From Taishania sp964580465 (GTDB lineage: Bacteria > Bacteroidota > Bacteroidia > Flavobacteriales_D > Crocinitomicaceae): a DNA stretch of 64,000 nucleotides. The stretch lies in assembly GCA_964580465.1 (NCBI GenBank), contig CAZOKJ010000012.1:7566-71565 (forward strand), read 5' to 3'. Under the pieces are notes generated by a model, which was not told the origin of the DNA, searched no databases, and was given only the letters and a program-made list of their open reading frames with translations. A program made the translations under genes and the position numbers. Shown here piece after piece: positions 16,283 to 26,900 of this stretch (the first letter of the stretch is position 1; every line of letters begins with the position of its first letter).

Positions 16283-18397
16283 ATGCTTAAAAAGATCTAC
16301 TTACTTTTCTGTGTGCTAAGTTTAATTAACGGTCAATTAACCGCTCAAGAAAACAATGTTCCTACCCTTCATTTTTCTAAACCCAACCTCAATCAACTTA
16401 TGATCGAGAATCAAAAACGCGATGAACTTGGGTTGATGTATCGATTTGCTACGGGAATTGAAACAAATATCACGCCTGAAAACAGTGGAATATGGACTAC
16501 AGACTCAAAAGGGAATAAAATTTGGCGTTTGCACATCAAGTATCAAGGAGCACAAGCACTTAGTTTTCTATTTTCCTCTTTTCACATTTATGGCTTAACA
16601 ACATTCAATGTTTACAACAAAGAAGGATTGCGTTTGCACACAACCGTTACATCCAAAGATGTACTTGAACACGGTCAACAAAACATTGAGCTGTGTAGTG
16701 GTGATGATATGATGTTAGAATTAATCGAACCCAAAGGCACAAGACCTTCCTCATTTGTGCTAAACGAGCTATTTTATGCCTACAGAGGTCTGACTTCTAG
16801 TTTAGTAAAAAACTTTAAAGATTCTGAAAGTTGTGAAGTAAATGTTAACTGCACTGAAGGAGCAAATTGGCAAGATGAAAAGAAAGGTGTAGCACGTATT
16901 TTAGTGAAGGCTGGGACTTCATTTGGATGGTGTTCTGGATCTTTGGTTAACAATGTAAAAAAAGATTGTAAACCTTACTTTCTAACAGCAATGCACTGCG
17001 CTAGTGGTACAACTACTAATGATTACAATCAATGGAAATTTTATTTTAATTATGAAAGTAGCACTTGCACCACACCAAACAATGAAAATTCCATTCCCAA
17101 TAATGCTATAACAGGTTGCTTCAAAATAGCAGGATCTGATGACGTAAATGGAGACAATATTTCAAAATCAGATTTTTTGTTAGTACAATTGGGCACTTCT
17201 GCCAATGTAAACACTACCATTACAACGCTAAAAAATTGGGGTGTTTATTGGAATGGCTGGGATGCTAACAACATTGCTCCAGCAAGTGGAGTTGGAATAC
17301 ACCATCCAGCAGGAGATATTAAAAAGATTTCAACCTATACTCAAACAGCCACATCTTCCTCATACAGCGGAACCACTCCCAATACACATTGGCAAGTAAA
17401 ATGGTCTGCCACAACAAATGGTCACGGTGTAACAGAAGGAGGTTCATCAGGTTCGCCATTGTTTAACTACAACGGTGGAAATTCACGAATTGTTGGAACA
17501 CTTTCAGGTGGGACTTCACTTTGTAACGCACTTACAAGTCCTGATGTTTATGGAAAAGTTTCTTATCACTGGACGAGTGTAGCAACCACTAGTACCAAAC
17601 AGTTAAAACCATGGTTAGATCCAGACAACACAGGTGTATTAACACTAGACGGTTCTTACAATCCATGTAACTCCACCAATCCTCCAAGTTCTGGACCATG
17701 TGCTGCAAGTTCTTCTTCTTGTGATGAATACATTGCTAACGTGAAATTAAACACCATTGACAACACAACAAATTGTGCCAATTACACCGATTATTCCAGT
17801 ATTTCAACTAACTTAACCGCAGGAAATCAATACACGGCTTATGTTACAACTGGCGTCATTGGTCAAGGCACAAACATGGCATATACCAACGATAAAATTG
17901 GGGTTTGGATTGATTTTAATGGAGACAACGACTTTGACGATCCAAATGAGTTAATCGGTATCAAAACATTTGATGCCAATTACAATGGAGCATTTACCTT
18001 TACCGTTCCAAATAACGTTACTCATAATGCATTGGTTAGAATGCGAGTAAGAATTGCTTACAACACAACTTTAACAGCTTGTGGCACAACAGCTGATGGC
18101 GAAGTGGAAGATTATAGAATTAAATTAATTAAAACATTAGGATTAAACGACTTGGAGAACAATCAATTTTCACTGTTCCCCAATCCTGCAACAAGTGAAC
18201 TTACCATACAGTTAGACGAACATTTCAAGGATAATCAGCTGACAATTTGTGACATGAATGGTCGCATTTTGCAATCTATCAGAAAAGAAAATTCAACGAC
18301 AATAACAATTGATATTTCAAGGTTAGAAAGTGGAGTGTATCAATGTGTTTTACAAAATAGTTTGGGGAAAGTTGTAAAAAAATTCATCAAAATATAA
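16283..18397 (+). CDS. Secreted trypsin-like (lysyl endopeptidase-type) serine protease, T9SS type A cargo
   Basis: A 704-residue exported protein with a signal peptide of about 22 residues. The S1-type protease domain has His238 in FLTAMHCASG, a probable Asp297 in KSDFLLVQL and Ser389 in GGSSGSPLFN. The cysteine-rich layout resembles Achromobacter lysyl endopeptidase. It is followed by a GEVED-type beta domain (about 480-615, ending GEVEDYRI) and a type A sorting domain (about 628-704, FSLFPNPATSELTIQL). The C-terminal signal is recognised by the type IX secretion system, so the enzyme should be surface-bound or released. Lys specificity is only a guess from similarity. Confidence 0.88.
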   Translation: MLKKIYLLFCVLSLINGQLTAQENNVPTLHFSKPNLNQLMIENQKRDELGLMYRFATGIETNITPENSGIWTTDSKGNKIWRLHIKYQGAQALSFLFSSFHIYGLTTFNVYNKEGLRLHTTVTSKDVLEHGQQNIELCSGDDMMLELIEPKGTRPSSFVLNELFYAYRGLTSSLVKNFKDSESCEVNVNCTEGANWQDEKKGVARILVKAGTSFGWCSGSLVNNVKKDCKPYFLTAMHCASGTTTNDYNQWKFYFNYESSTCTTPNNENSIPNNAITGCFKIAGSDDVNGDNISKSDFLLVQLGTSANVNTTITTLKNWGVYWNGWDANNIAPASGVGIHHPAGDIKKISTYTQTATSSSYSGTTPNTHWQVKWSATTNGHGVTEGGSSGSPLFNYNGGNSRIVGTLSGGTSLCNALTSPDVYGKVSYHWTSVATTSTKQLKPWLDPDNTGVLTLDGSYNPCNSTNPPSSGPCAASSSSCDEYIANVKLNTIDNTTNCANYTDYSSISTNLTAGNQYTAYVTTGVIGQGTNMAYTNDKIGVWIDFNGDNDFDDPNELIGIKTFDANYNGAFTFTVPNNVTHNALVRMRVRIAYNTTLTACGTTADGEVEDYRIKLIKTLGLNDLENNQFSLFPNPATSELTIQLDEHFKDNQLTICDMNGRILQSIRKENSTTITIDISRLESGVYQCVLQNSLGKVVKKFIKI

Positions 18398-18503
18398 AGG
18401 GCATATTATTTTATTTAGTATATTTATACTGACTATTGATGAAAATTAAACGCTAAACAATCATTTTTAGCTTTATTTTTTAGTGAAAAACAAATAAATT
18501 GTT

Positions 18504-21017
18504 ATGAGAAAATTTACTATTGCATTGCTTTCTACGGCTGTTTTTTGTGCAACTAGCTACAAAGCATTTTCGCAAAATTATTTAGGTGTACACTCAAGTA
18601 ATTATGCCGGAGTAATGGGATTAAGCAACCAGCCTGCGAGTTTTGTTGACGGCCGTTTCGTTGCTGACATCAACTTATTCAGCGTTAATGTGGGTGCTTT
18701 TAACACCTTTAAAAAGTTTGATACCAAAGACATGCCTGGATGGTGGAGAAAATCTTTCACGACTGATACAGCTTGGATGTCGCCAGAGAAAACATTTGCT
18801 GAACGCTATTTACTTGATGGCTATAAATTAGGCGGTAAAAAGAGAGTTGGAGCAATTGTGAACACGCAAGTTGACGTTCTTAACTTCGCATTCCACATTA
18901 CACGTAAAATAGCCATTGGTTTTGGAGCGAAGGCGCGTATGATAGCAAACGTAGAAGATTTTACGCCTGAATTAGCAAAGTTAGCTTCCCAAGGGTTAGA
19001 TTACCCAGATTTATGGAATCTTGATTTAAAAGATCAAAACGTAAACGTGTCAACCATGGCATGGAAGGAGTTTTATGTTAATTACGGTCAGGTTTTCTAT
19101 GACAAACGCGAACATTTCTTCAAAGGTGGAGTTAATCTTAAATTTATGCAAGGAATGGGATCTGCTTATTTACATGCAAGAGACTTGAATTACAAACTTG
19201 ATACAAAAGACACTTCACTTATCTTAAAAGGTGATTTTTCTTATGGTTACTCACAGAACTTAGAAGGTGGGGATTTTAGTTTACAAAACATCCTGACTTC
19301 TTCTGCAACACGTTTAGGTGTAGGTGCTGACATTGGTTTTGTTTACGAGTGGAGGCCAGATTATGAGCACTATCAATATGAAATGGATGGTAAAAAAGAG
19401 TTATGGAGAAAAGATAACAATAAATACCGTGCTCGTGTTGGTATTTCTGTACTTGATATTGGTGGTTTACGTTTTAGAAAAGGTGGATACAGCCGCAACT
19501 TTTCTGTCAACGAAACTTCTCCATTTGATTTAACTGTTTTTAAAGATGTTAAAGACTTTGATGAATTTGATCAAACAATTGACTATTTAATTAAAAATGA
19601 TCCAGATTGGACTGAAAAAGAAGATGCGGGACAGACTTATTTCCAAAGTCTACCCACTTCAATGAGTATTCAAGGAGATTTTAAAATTTGGAAAGATTTG
19701 TACATCAATCTTACTGGAAATTTCAACTTAATTACTCCAAAACATGAAAGCCGCGTGCGTATTGCAGATCAAATTTCCATTACTCCAAGTTATGATTTTG
19801 CATGGGCATCTATTTATTTCCCTGTTTCTTACAATCGTTTTTCAGGGTTTAAAGCGGGTGTTGGTACACGCTTAGGACCAATCACTATTGGTATTACTGA
19901 CTTTAAATCTTTATTCGCTACAGGAAAAGTAAATGGTACAGAAATTTACGCTGGATTAAGAGTTCCAATTTTATATGGTGCTCCTAAAGATAGAGATGGT
20001 GATAAAGTGTCTGACAAAAAGGACTTGTGTAAAGACGTTCCTGGTTTATGGGAGTTTAGAGGATGTCCTGATACAGATAGCGACGGTATTCAAGATTCTG
20101 AAGACGACTGTCCTACTATTCCTGGTATTGCAGCTTTCAAAGGTTGTCCTGACACTGATGGAGATGGTATTCCTGACAAAGACGACGATTGTCCAGATGT
20201 TGCAGGTTTACCTCAATTCAAAGGTTGCCCAGATACTGATGGAGATGGAATCATGGATAAAGAAGATGAATGTCCTGATGTTCCTGGTTTAGCTGAATAT
20301 AAAGGTTGTCCTGACACAGACGGTGACGGTATTCCTGATCCAGAAGATGCTTGTCCAGAAGCTGCTGGTCCAATAGAAAACAACGGTTGTCCTGACACTG
20401 ACGGTGATGGCGTATTAGACTTCTTAGATGAATGTCCAACAATAGCTGGACCTGCTGAAAACAATGGTTGCCCTTGGCCAGATACAGATGGTGATGGTGT
20501 GTTAGACAAAGACGATAAGTGTCCAACAATTCCTGGTCCAAAAGCAAACGAAGGTTGTCCTTACGTTGATACAGATGGTGATGGTGTTCCTGATAAAGAT
20601 GATGAATGCCCTACTGTTGCTGGTCCAAAAGAAAACAAAGGATGTCCAATTATCGAGGAAGAAGTAAAAGAAATTTTACGCACTGCATTTGAAAACTTAG
20701 AGTTTGAAACAGGTAAAGACATCATCAAGGAAGTTTCTAAACCTTCATTGGATGAATTAGCTGGTGTGTTGATCAAACGTGATACTTGGAAATTACAAAT
20801 TGCAGGTCACACTGACAATGTTGGTAATGCACAAAGCAACTTAATCCTTTCTAAGAAAAGAGCTGAAGCCGTTAGAAATTACTTAGTTTCTAAAGGCATC
20901 GATGCAAAACGTTTCAGCGTTCTTTACTTCGGACAAACTCAGCCAATTGCTGACAATGCAACTCCTGAAGGTCGTCAGAAAAACAGACGTGTAGAAATGA
21001 ATATTATTTTTGAATAA
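18504..21017 (+). CDS. DUF5723-TSP3-OmpA outer-membrane protein
   Basis: An 837-residue protein with signal peptide. The N-terminal part (about 24-490, YLGVHSSNYAGVMGL onwards) resembles the DUF5723 beta-barrel family. The middle (about 495-720) is a run of calcium-binding thrombospondin type 3 repeats. The C-terminus (about 735-837) is an OmpA-like peptidoglycan-binding domain with LQIAGHTDNVGNAQSN and NRRVEMNIIFE. It likely tethers the outer membrane to the cell wall. A weak promoter-like TAGCTTTA lies at 18468. The gene is monocistronic, ending in a strong terminator. Confidence 0.88.
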   Translation: MRKFTIALLSTAVFCATSYKAFSQNYLGVHSSNYAGVMGLSNQPASFVDGRFVADINLFSVNVGAFNTFKKFDTKDMPGWWRKSFTTDTAWMSPEKTFAERYLLDGYKLGGKKRVGAIVNTQVDVLNFAFHITRKIAIGFGAKARMIANVEDFTPELAKLASQGLDYPDLWNLDLKDQNVNVSTMAWKEFYVNYGQVFYDKREHFFKGGVNLKFMQGMGSAYLHARDLNYKLDTKDTSLILKGDFSYGYSQNLEGGDFSLQNILTSSATRLGVGADIGFVYEWRPDYEHYQYEMDGKKELWRKDNNKYRARVGISVLDIGGLRFRKGGYSRNFSVNETSPFDLTVFKDVKDFDEFDQTIDYLIKNDPDWTEKEDAGQTYFQSLPTSMSIQGDFKIWKDLYINLTGNFNLITPKHESRVRIADQISITPSYDFAWASIYFPVSYNRFSGFKAGVGTRLGPITIGITDFKSLFATGKVNGTEIYAGLRVPILYGAPKDRDGDKVSDKKDLCKDVPGLWEFRGCPDTDSDGIQDSEDDCPTIPGIAAFKGCPDTDGDGIPDKDDDCPDVAGLPQFKGCPDTDGDGIMDKEDECPDVPGLAEYKGCPDTDGDGIPDPEDACPEAAGPIENNGCPDTDGDGVLDFLDECPTIAGPAENNGCPWPDTDGDGVLDKDDKCPTIPGPKANEGCPYVDTDGDGVPDKDDECPTVAGPKENKGCPIIEEEVKEILRTAFENLEFETGKDIIKEVSKPSLDELAGVLIKRDTWKLQIAGHTDNVGNAQSNLILSKKRAEAVRNYLVSKGIDAKRFSVLYFGQTQPIADNATPEGRQKNRRVEMNIIFE
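19986..20652 (+). repeat. Tandem thrombospondin type 3 repeat coding region
   Basis: About nine units of roughly 23-25 codons, each built on the pattern D-T-D-G-D-G-(I/V)-x-D-x-x-D-x-C-P followed by a Gly-Cys-Pro. The Asp-rich loops bind calcium and the cysteines pair in this family. The DNA repeats are diverged, so the copy number looks old. They also create long meaningless antisense frames. Confidence 0.85.
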
Positions 21018-21035
21018 ACATTCCTGAATAGTAGA

Positions 21036-21066
21036 AAAGCTGTCCGCAAGGACAGCTTTTTTTATT
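21036..21066 (+). terminator. Rho-independent terminator after OmpA-family gene
   Basis: Perfect 10-bp stem AAAGCTGTCC/GGACAGCTTT with a GCAA tetraloop (46-49), followed by a T-run. Confidence 0.92.
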
Positions 21067-21181
21067 TCTATAAAATCATTTTTTTTTAATCCTACTTCAG
21101 TTTTAAGACAATACCCTAGATTATTAGCATATTTTTAACAAATCAATCATTATCTTAAAACAAGAGTATTGCTAATTTTTG

Positions 21182-21189
21182 TACTTTTG
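21182..21189 (+). promoter_or_regulatory. -7 promoter element very close to ABC transporter ATG
   Basis: TACTTTTG (TAnnTTTG) ends 7 bp before the ATG at 21197. If this box is used, the transcript would start at or next to the start codon (leaderless or nearly so). An alternative TAATTTTTG with one extra base lies just upstream at 21173. Confidence 0.35.
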
Positions 21190-21196
21190 TAATCAA

Positions 21197-22978
21197 ATGT
21201 CAACCCAAAAAAAACTAAATACACAGGTATTCTTTCGTCTTATCAATTATGCGAAAGATTATAAGCTGTACTACATACTAGCTATAGTATCTACATTGAT
21301 GTTGGCTATTTTATCTCCATACAGAGTGAAACTTATCGGAGATACCATCAACGATTACATTGCTGAAAAGCAAGATGTTCGAATGTTGACCATTTGGATT
21401 TTAATCATCATCGGTCTTTTATTGTTCGAAACATTTTTACAATTCTTTTCCTCCTTTTATTCTAATTTGCTCGCACAAAAAGTCATTTATGACATTCGAG
21501 TAAAATTATTTAGACGCATTTCCAATTTTAGAATGCCTTTTTTTGATAAACACCCGATTGGAAACATTGTAACCCGTGTGGTTTCTGACTTAGAAGCAAT
21601 AACAGAAGTTTTTTCATCTGGATTAATGAGTATCATGGGAGATGTATTGACTCTTTTGATTACCATTAGCATGATGTTCTATGTTAACTGGGAATTATCA
21701 CTTTACATTCTAATTCCAATCCCTTTATTGTTCATTGGAACACGAATTTTTGCTCGTGCTATGCGAAAATCATTTCAATTGGAAAGCCAACAAGTAGGAA
21801 AACTAAACGCCTTTGTACAAGAGCGACTAACAGGAATGAGTTTGGTTCAAGTATTCAACCGACAAAAAGAAGAATTTGAAGCGTTTAAACTGATTAATCA
21901 AGGGCATAGAGCTGCACACATTAAAGCCATTTGGGCCAACTCTATTTTTTTTCCTTACGTTGAAATGCTCACAGCTCTTTCTATTGCCTTACTATACGTC
22001 ATCACTGTAGTTCGTTTGAAAGGAGATTCCTCTGTTGACATGGTAGCAAAATTTGGAGAAATCACTGCTTTTACTTTATGGGTCAACCAATTGTACCGTC
22101 CAATTCGAATGTTGGCTGACAAGTTCAACATTTTACAGCGTGGAACCGTTCGTTCGGAGCGTGTATTTGCCCTTCTTGATGTAGAAGAACATACACAAAA
22201 TGAAGGAACAATAAGCGAATGTCACTTTAACAAAGAAATTGTTTTTTCAAACGTTTCCTTTGCGTATCAAAACAATGATTGGGTATTGAAGGACATCAAT
22301 CTAACGATTGAACCAGGGTCAATGGTAGCATTTGTTGGTGCGACAGGATCTGGTAAAACAACTATTGTCAATCTATTGGGAAGGTTTTATGAATACCAAA
22401 AAGGCACGATTTCAATTGGCGGAGTAGATATTCAGGACTTAAGTTTAAAATGTTTGCGAGAAAACATCGCCTTTGTACTTCAAGATGTGTTTTTATTTTC
22501 TGACACCGTATTCAACAACATTACTTTAGGAGATAAAAGCATTACAATGGAGCAAGTAGTTGAAGCTGCGAAGGCTGTTGGTGCTCATGATTTCATTGTG
22601 AACCTCCCTGGTGGTTATGATTATCAAGTTGGAGAACGTGGAGGTGTGCTTTCTGTCGGTCAACGACAATTGATTACCTTTATTAGAGCGTATGTTTATC
22701 GTCCGCAGATCCTCATTTTAGACGAAGCGACCTCAAGTGTTGATAGCGAATCAGAACTTTTAATACAAAAGGCAACAGATAAAATTACTGAAAACAGAAC
22801 ATCCATTGTCATTGCGCACCGATTGTCAACCATACAAAAAGCGGATAAAATTGTTGTATTGGAAAAAGGACAAATCATTGAAGCGGGTTCTCACAGAGAA
22901 CTTTTAGCAAAAGATGGTCAGTACAAACGACTATTTGACATGCAATTTGGCAACGAAACACTAAAGCAAGAAAAATGA
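21197..22978 (+). CDS. ABC exporter half-transporter (permease-ATPase fusion)
   Basis: A 593-residue type I exporter. Six membrane helices fill about 1-310, and the nucleotide-binding domain follows. It has Walker A GATGSGKT (381-388), a Q-loop in FVLQDVFLF, signature LSVGQRQL (V in place of the usual second G, which I believe is common in this clade), Walker B ILILDEATSS and the switch AHRLST. The ATG at 21197 is preferred to one six codons upstream. It acts as a homodimer or pairs with another half-transporter. Lipid, peptide or drug export is possible. The stop overlaps the next gene (ATGA). Confidence 0.9.
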   Translation: MSTQKKLNTQVFFRLINYAKDYKLYYILAIVSTLMLAILSPYRVKLIGDTINDYIAEKQDVRMLTIWILIIIGLLLFETFLQFFSSFYSNLLAQKVIYDIRVKLFRRISNFRMPFFDKHPIGNIVTRVVSDLEAITEVFSSGLMSIMGDVLTLLITISMMFYVNWELSLYILIPIPLLFIGTRIFARAMRKSFQLESQQVGKLNAFVQERLTGMSLVQVFNRQKEEFEAFKLINQGHRAAHIKAIWANSIFFPYVEMLTALSIALLYVITVVRLKGDSSVDMVAKFGEITAFTLWVNQLYRPIRMLADKFNILQRGTVRSERVFALLDVEEHTQNEGTISECHFNKEIVFSNVSFAYQNNDWVLKDINLTIEPGSMVAFVGATGSGKTTIVNLLGRFYEYQKGTISIGGVDIQDLSLKCLRENIAFVLQDVFLFSDTVFNNITLGDKSITMEQVVEAAKAVGAHDFIVNLPGGYDYQVGERGGVLSVGQRQLITFIRAYVYRPQILILDEATSSVDSESELLIQKATDKITENRTSIVIAHRLSTIQKADKIVVLEKGQIIEAGSHRELLAKDGQYKRLFDMQFGNETLKQEK

Positions 22979-23838
22979 ATTTAAGAATTGGTGGAGTACC
23001 TGAGCATTTTAATCTTCCATGGAAATTAGCCTTGGAAGATGGAGATTTTAGAAAAGAAGGAATTGAAGTTCATTGGACAGATATGCCTGGTGGAACTGGT
23101 CAAATGCTTAGAGGTTTAGAAAATAACACACTAGACGTAGCAGTTTTATTGACTGAAGGAATCACAAAGGGGATTCTACAAGGACTAAAAGCTAAAATTG
23201 TTGATGTGTATGTAACAACTCCTTTGCATTGGGGCGTTCATGTTCCCTATCATTCTAATTTTGAAAAAATTGAAGACTTAGAAGGACAAACTTTTGCAAT
23301 TTCTCGTTATGGTTCTGGTTCTCACTTAATGGCTTATATCACTGCCGATCGCCATGGATGGGTCACAAGCAATTTAAAATTCAATGTTGTTGGCGATATT
23401 TATGGCGCTTTGTGGGCATTAGAGAACAACGAAGCACAAATTTTCTTGTGGGATAAATACATGACGCATCCCTACACAGCACAAAAAAAATGTCGCTACA
23501 TTGATGAAGTCATCACACCATGGCCGTGTTTTGTCATTGCTGCAAGAGAAGAACTTGCCAACAATCAACCTGAATTGTTACACAAAGTTTCGCAAATAGT
23601 AAACCGTCGTGCACAGCAAATGAAGGAAATGGAACACATTGTAGAAATCATTTCATGGCGCTACAACCTTCGATCTAATCAAGTACAAAACTGGCTAACA
23701 GAAACAGATTGGAACACGCAACTTATCAAATATCCTTTGGCTTTTGAACGAACAGTAAGTTATCTTTCAAAATTGAATTTAATCAGCACAGACGAAGCGG
23801 AAAATTGGAGAGAAAAGTTGTTCATCCCTGAAAATTAA
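22975..23838 (+). CDS. NMT1-like/Ca3427-type substrate-binding-fold protein without signal peptide
   Basis: A 287-residue protein with a type 2 periplasmic-binding-protein fold of the NMT1/THI5-like kind. MNLRIGGVPEHFNLPWKLAL, GGTGQMLRGLENNTLDVAVL and FAISRYGSGSHLMAY are the recognisable ligand-site segments. Unlike transporter-bound binding proteins it has no signal peptide or lipobox, so it should be cytoplasmic. This resembles the Ca3427-like subgroup of unknown function found also in fungi. The ATG overlaps the ABC exporter stop by 4 bp. The partner is an exporter rather than an importer permease, so the link may be only transcriptional. Confidence 0.8.
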   Translation: MNLRIGGVPEHFNLPWKLALEDGDFRKEGIEVHWTDMPGGTGQMLRGLENNTLDVAVLLTEGITKGILQGLKAKIVDVYVTTPLHWGVHVPYHSNFEKIEDLEGQTFAISRYGSGSHLMAYITADRHGWVTSNLKFNVVGDIYGALWALENNEAQIFLWDKYMTHPYTAQKKCRYIDEVITPWPCFVIAAREELANNQPELLHKVSQIVNRRAQQMKEMEHIVEIISWRYNLRSNQVQNWLTETDWNTQLIKYPLAFERTVSYLSKLNLISTDEAENWREKLFIPEN

Positions 23839-23891
23839 ATCTTCTTTAAAGATAATTTAATCTTTATTCAATAATAAACATTTTAAATAAA

Positions 23892-23923
23892 AAGAGAGTG
23901 CCTGACTTTTCAGACACTCTCTT
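23892..23923 (-). terminator. Terminator hairpin of RND operon 2, member of a repeated hairpin family
   Basis: Arms AAGAGAGTG and CACTCTCTT (9 bp) continue inward through one C-A mismatch into CTGA/TCAG around a 4-nt loop. On the minus strand it is followed by a T-run, serving the RND operon that ends at 23958. It could also stop plus-strand transcripts from the ABC unit. Confidence 0.8.
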
Positions 23924-23957
23924 CTGTTTAACTTAATTTCAGTTGTAAAATCAACAA

Positions 23958-26900
23958 CTATTCTTCTTTGTCTGTTTTAGGAGTAATTGCTGGCGGAATT
24001 AATTTATAAACCACTGGTGTTACAATACGTGACAACAATGTTGAGCTTATTAATCCTCCAATAATTACAATTGCAAGCGGTGAAGTCATCGGATTGGTTG
24101 ACCAAGCAATTGGCAACAAACCTCCAATAGCAGTCAATGTTGTCAAAATAATTGGCAAGAATCGTATTTCCGAAGCCTTTTCAGCCGCTTCTGTTACGCC
24201 AAGTCCTTCTTCTCTTAATTGATTCGTAAAGTCAACCAATAAAATGGTGTTTTTAACCTCAATACCAGCTAATGCAACCAATCCAATTGTTGAAACAAAC
24301 GATAATGGATTACCTGTAATCCACAATGCAGCCACTGCTCCAACAATACCGAGTGGAATGACTGACAATACAATTAAGGTACTTTTTAAGGTTTTAAATT
24401 CTAACACCAAAATAGCAATAAACAAGAAAGCAGTGATGATTACAATAGTTCCAAATCCACCGAAGGCCTCTTCTTTACTTTCTACCTCCCCTCCCATCGC
24501 AAAATGATAACCATCAGGAAGCTTGAATTTCTTCATTTGATTTTCTACATCTGCAATCACATCGTTGTTAGAATAACCTTTCTTTACAAAGGAATTGACA
24601 TAAACAACACGCGTTCTATCAATATGGTGGATAGAAACAGGAGATTCTTCTAAATCGACTGTAACAAATTGCTTAATTGGCATAGCCATTCCTTGCACGT
24701 TTTCTACAAATACACCATCTAAAATTGTCAAATCAGCATATTCATTACGTGGAACACTAATGCGAATTTTGTAATCCGAATTATCTTTATCAGGATCTGA
24801 GAAAGAAGCAACATCTAAACCAGAAATTGCCATGCGAATTGTTCGATCAATCAATGCTGTGGGAACACCAAAAGCCAATGCTTTTTCACGATTCACGTTG
24901 ATTTTTAAGTCCATTTTACTAAAACGAGAAGGATTATTAATATCTTCCGTTCCTTTCGTTTTTTTCAATAACGTTTCCACTTTTGATGCCAAATGACGCA
25001 AGGTATCCATGTTTTCACCAAAAAGTCGCACTTCCACAGGTGACAAAATAGGAACTCCTTGTTCAAAATTGCGCACTTCAATTCTCGCACCTAAAAAATG
25101 ATTCCACTTTTCGCGCAAAGAATCCATGATTACCAACTTGTCTTTTACCTTCACATTGTCCTTTAGTTGAACAAAAATTTCGGCAAAATCTTGCTTTTCA
25201 CTTGCTTGATCAAGGTTGTAATAAATACGTGGATTTCCTTTACCAACATTGCTAGAGAAATACTTAATTTCTTTAACTTTTTTCAAATCAGCTTCAATCA
25301 AACGCGTAATACTATCAGAGTGATAAATATTAGATTGTGGCGGCGGCGTAATGTGTACCATAAATTGCGGTTTTTCAGAAGATGGAAACAACTGAAATCC
25401 TAATTTTGGAATCATTAACAAAGAACCTATAAAAATAATAGCTGCTAAAATAACGGTCAACACAGGTTTTTTCAAAGCTTTATCTAACCATACTGCATAC
25501 GTTAAGTGGATGACTTTTTGTAATCCTTTTAAGATAAAATTTCCTTCCTCACTTTCATGTGGTTTTAGCATAAAAGTAGCCAACAATGGGACAACCAATA
25601 AAGCGACGAACATAGAACCAAGTACTGAACCAATTACAGAAGTAGGTAAACTACGAATGAACTGTCCCGCCATTTCAGGAAGAAACATCAAAGGCAAGAA
25701 AGCTACAACTAAAGTTGCTGTACAACCTAATACCGCAAACAAAATTTGTTGTGTACCTTTAATAGCTGCCTCAGCCCTTGAATAGCCCTCACGCATCCAA
25801 CGCTCAATGTTTTCCACAACAACAATGCTATCATCAACCACCAATCCTAAAGCAACGACGAATCCTACGATACTCAGTTGATTTAAAGAGAAACCAAACG
25901 CGTTTAGGATGATAATTCCAATGGCCAATGACAAAGGAATGGCAATCATTACCACAAAAGAAGCACGATAACCCAATGGCAACAATGTGAATAGAACCAA
26001 ACCAATCGCAATAGCAAAATCTAATCCCAAGCCTCTCAGACGTTTTTGCACGTTGTCAGCTTGTTCAAATTGGACAACTAAGTCAACATTACTTGGTAAT
26101 TTTTTCTTAAAACTCTCTAATACTTTTTGATAATCATCTTGGGTATCACTAATGTTTACACCTTTCTTTTGAGCCGCAGTAATGAACAAACAATTATAGC
26201 CATTCAAGCGAGTCAAATGGGTCTGAGGTGAAAAATCAAAATATACATCCGCTACGTCTGATAATACAATGTTTTTGCCCTGATAACTTGAAATGATGGT
26301 ACGTTTCACCTCATCAATGCTACGGTAATTCCCACTTGTTTTAACACTAAATGTTTTTTCACCAGCATGTACACTCCCTCCAGGTATATTCATCGCTTCA
26401 CTGCCAATGGCATCCATCACTTGACTCAATGGAATTTTCAATTGAGCCAATTTCCCTTGATTTACATCCACTCGAACCAATTGCTCAGTGATTCCATGAA
26501 TAGTTACCTCTTTAATAGATTTCACTTTTTCCAACTCTGTTTTCAACTGGTTGGACAAGTTATTCATTACTTGTTTAGACGCATTTTCAGAAACCAAAGA
26601 AGCTTGTAAAATGCTTACGTTAGTTGGGTCAATTTCTATGACTTGCGCTTTGTAAATCCCTTCTGGCAAATCTTCTTGCAAAGCAGATCCTAATTCACGC
26701 AAAACTTCTTGGTACTTAGCATTATAATCAGCAGAATAATCATATTCAACAACAATAAGCACCAAGCCATTATCAATTTTGGTTTTTAGCTTTTTAATTT
26801 TATCCAAGCCACTAAAACGAGCTTCCAATGGTTTAGCAACCAATTGTTCCATATCGTTTGGACTTGCCCCTGGATAAACTACTACAACCGGGAAATACGG

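Noticed and set aside
20213..20547. Two overlapping antisense frames of 98 codons in the OmpA-family gene
   Set aside because: They are mirror translations of the Asp/Gly-rich thrombospondin repeats (Ser/Pro- or His/Leu-rich repeats) and have no start signals.
22975..23838. Binding protein as part of a nitrate/taurine/thiamin-precursor importer
   Set aside because: There is no signal peptide and no importer permease nearby; the adjacent ABC protein is an exporter-type fusion.
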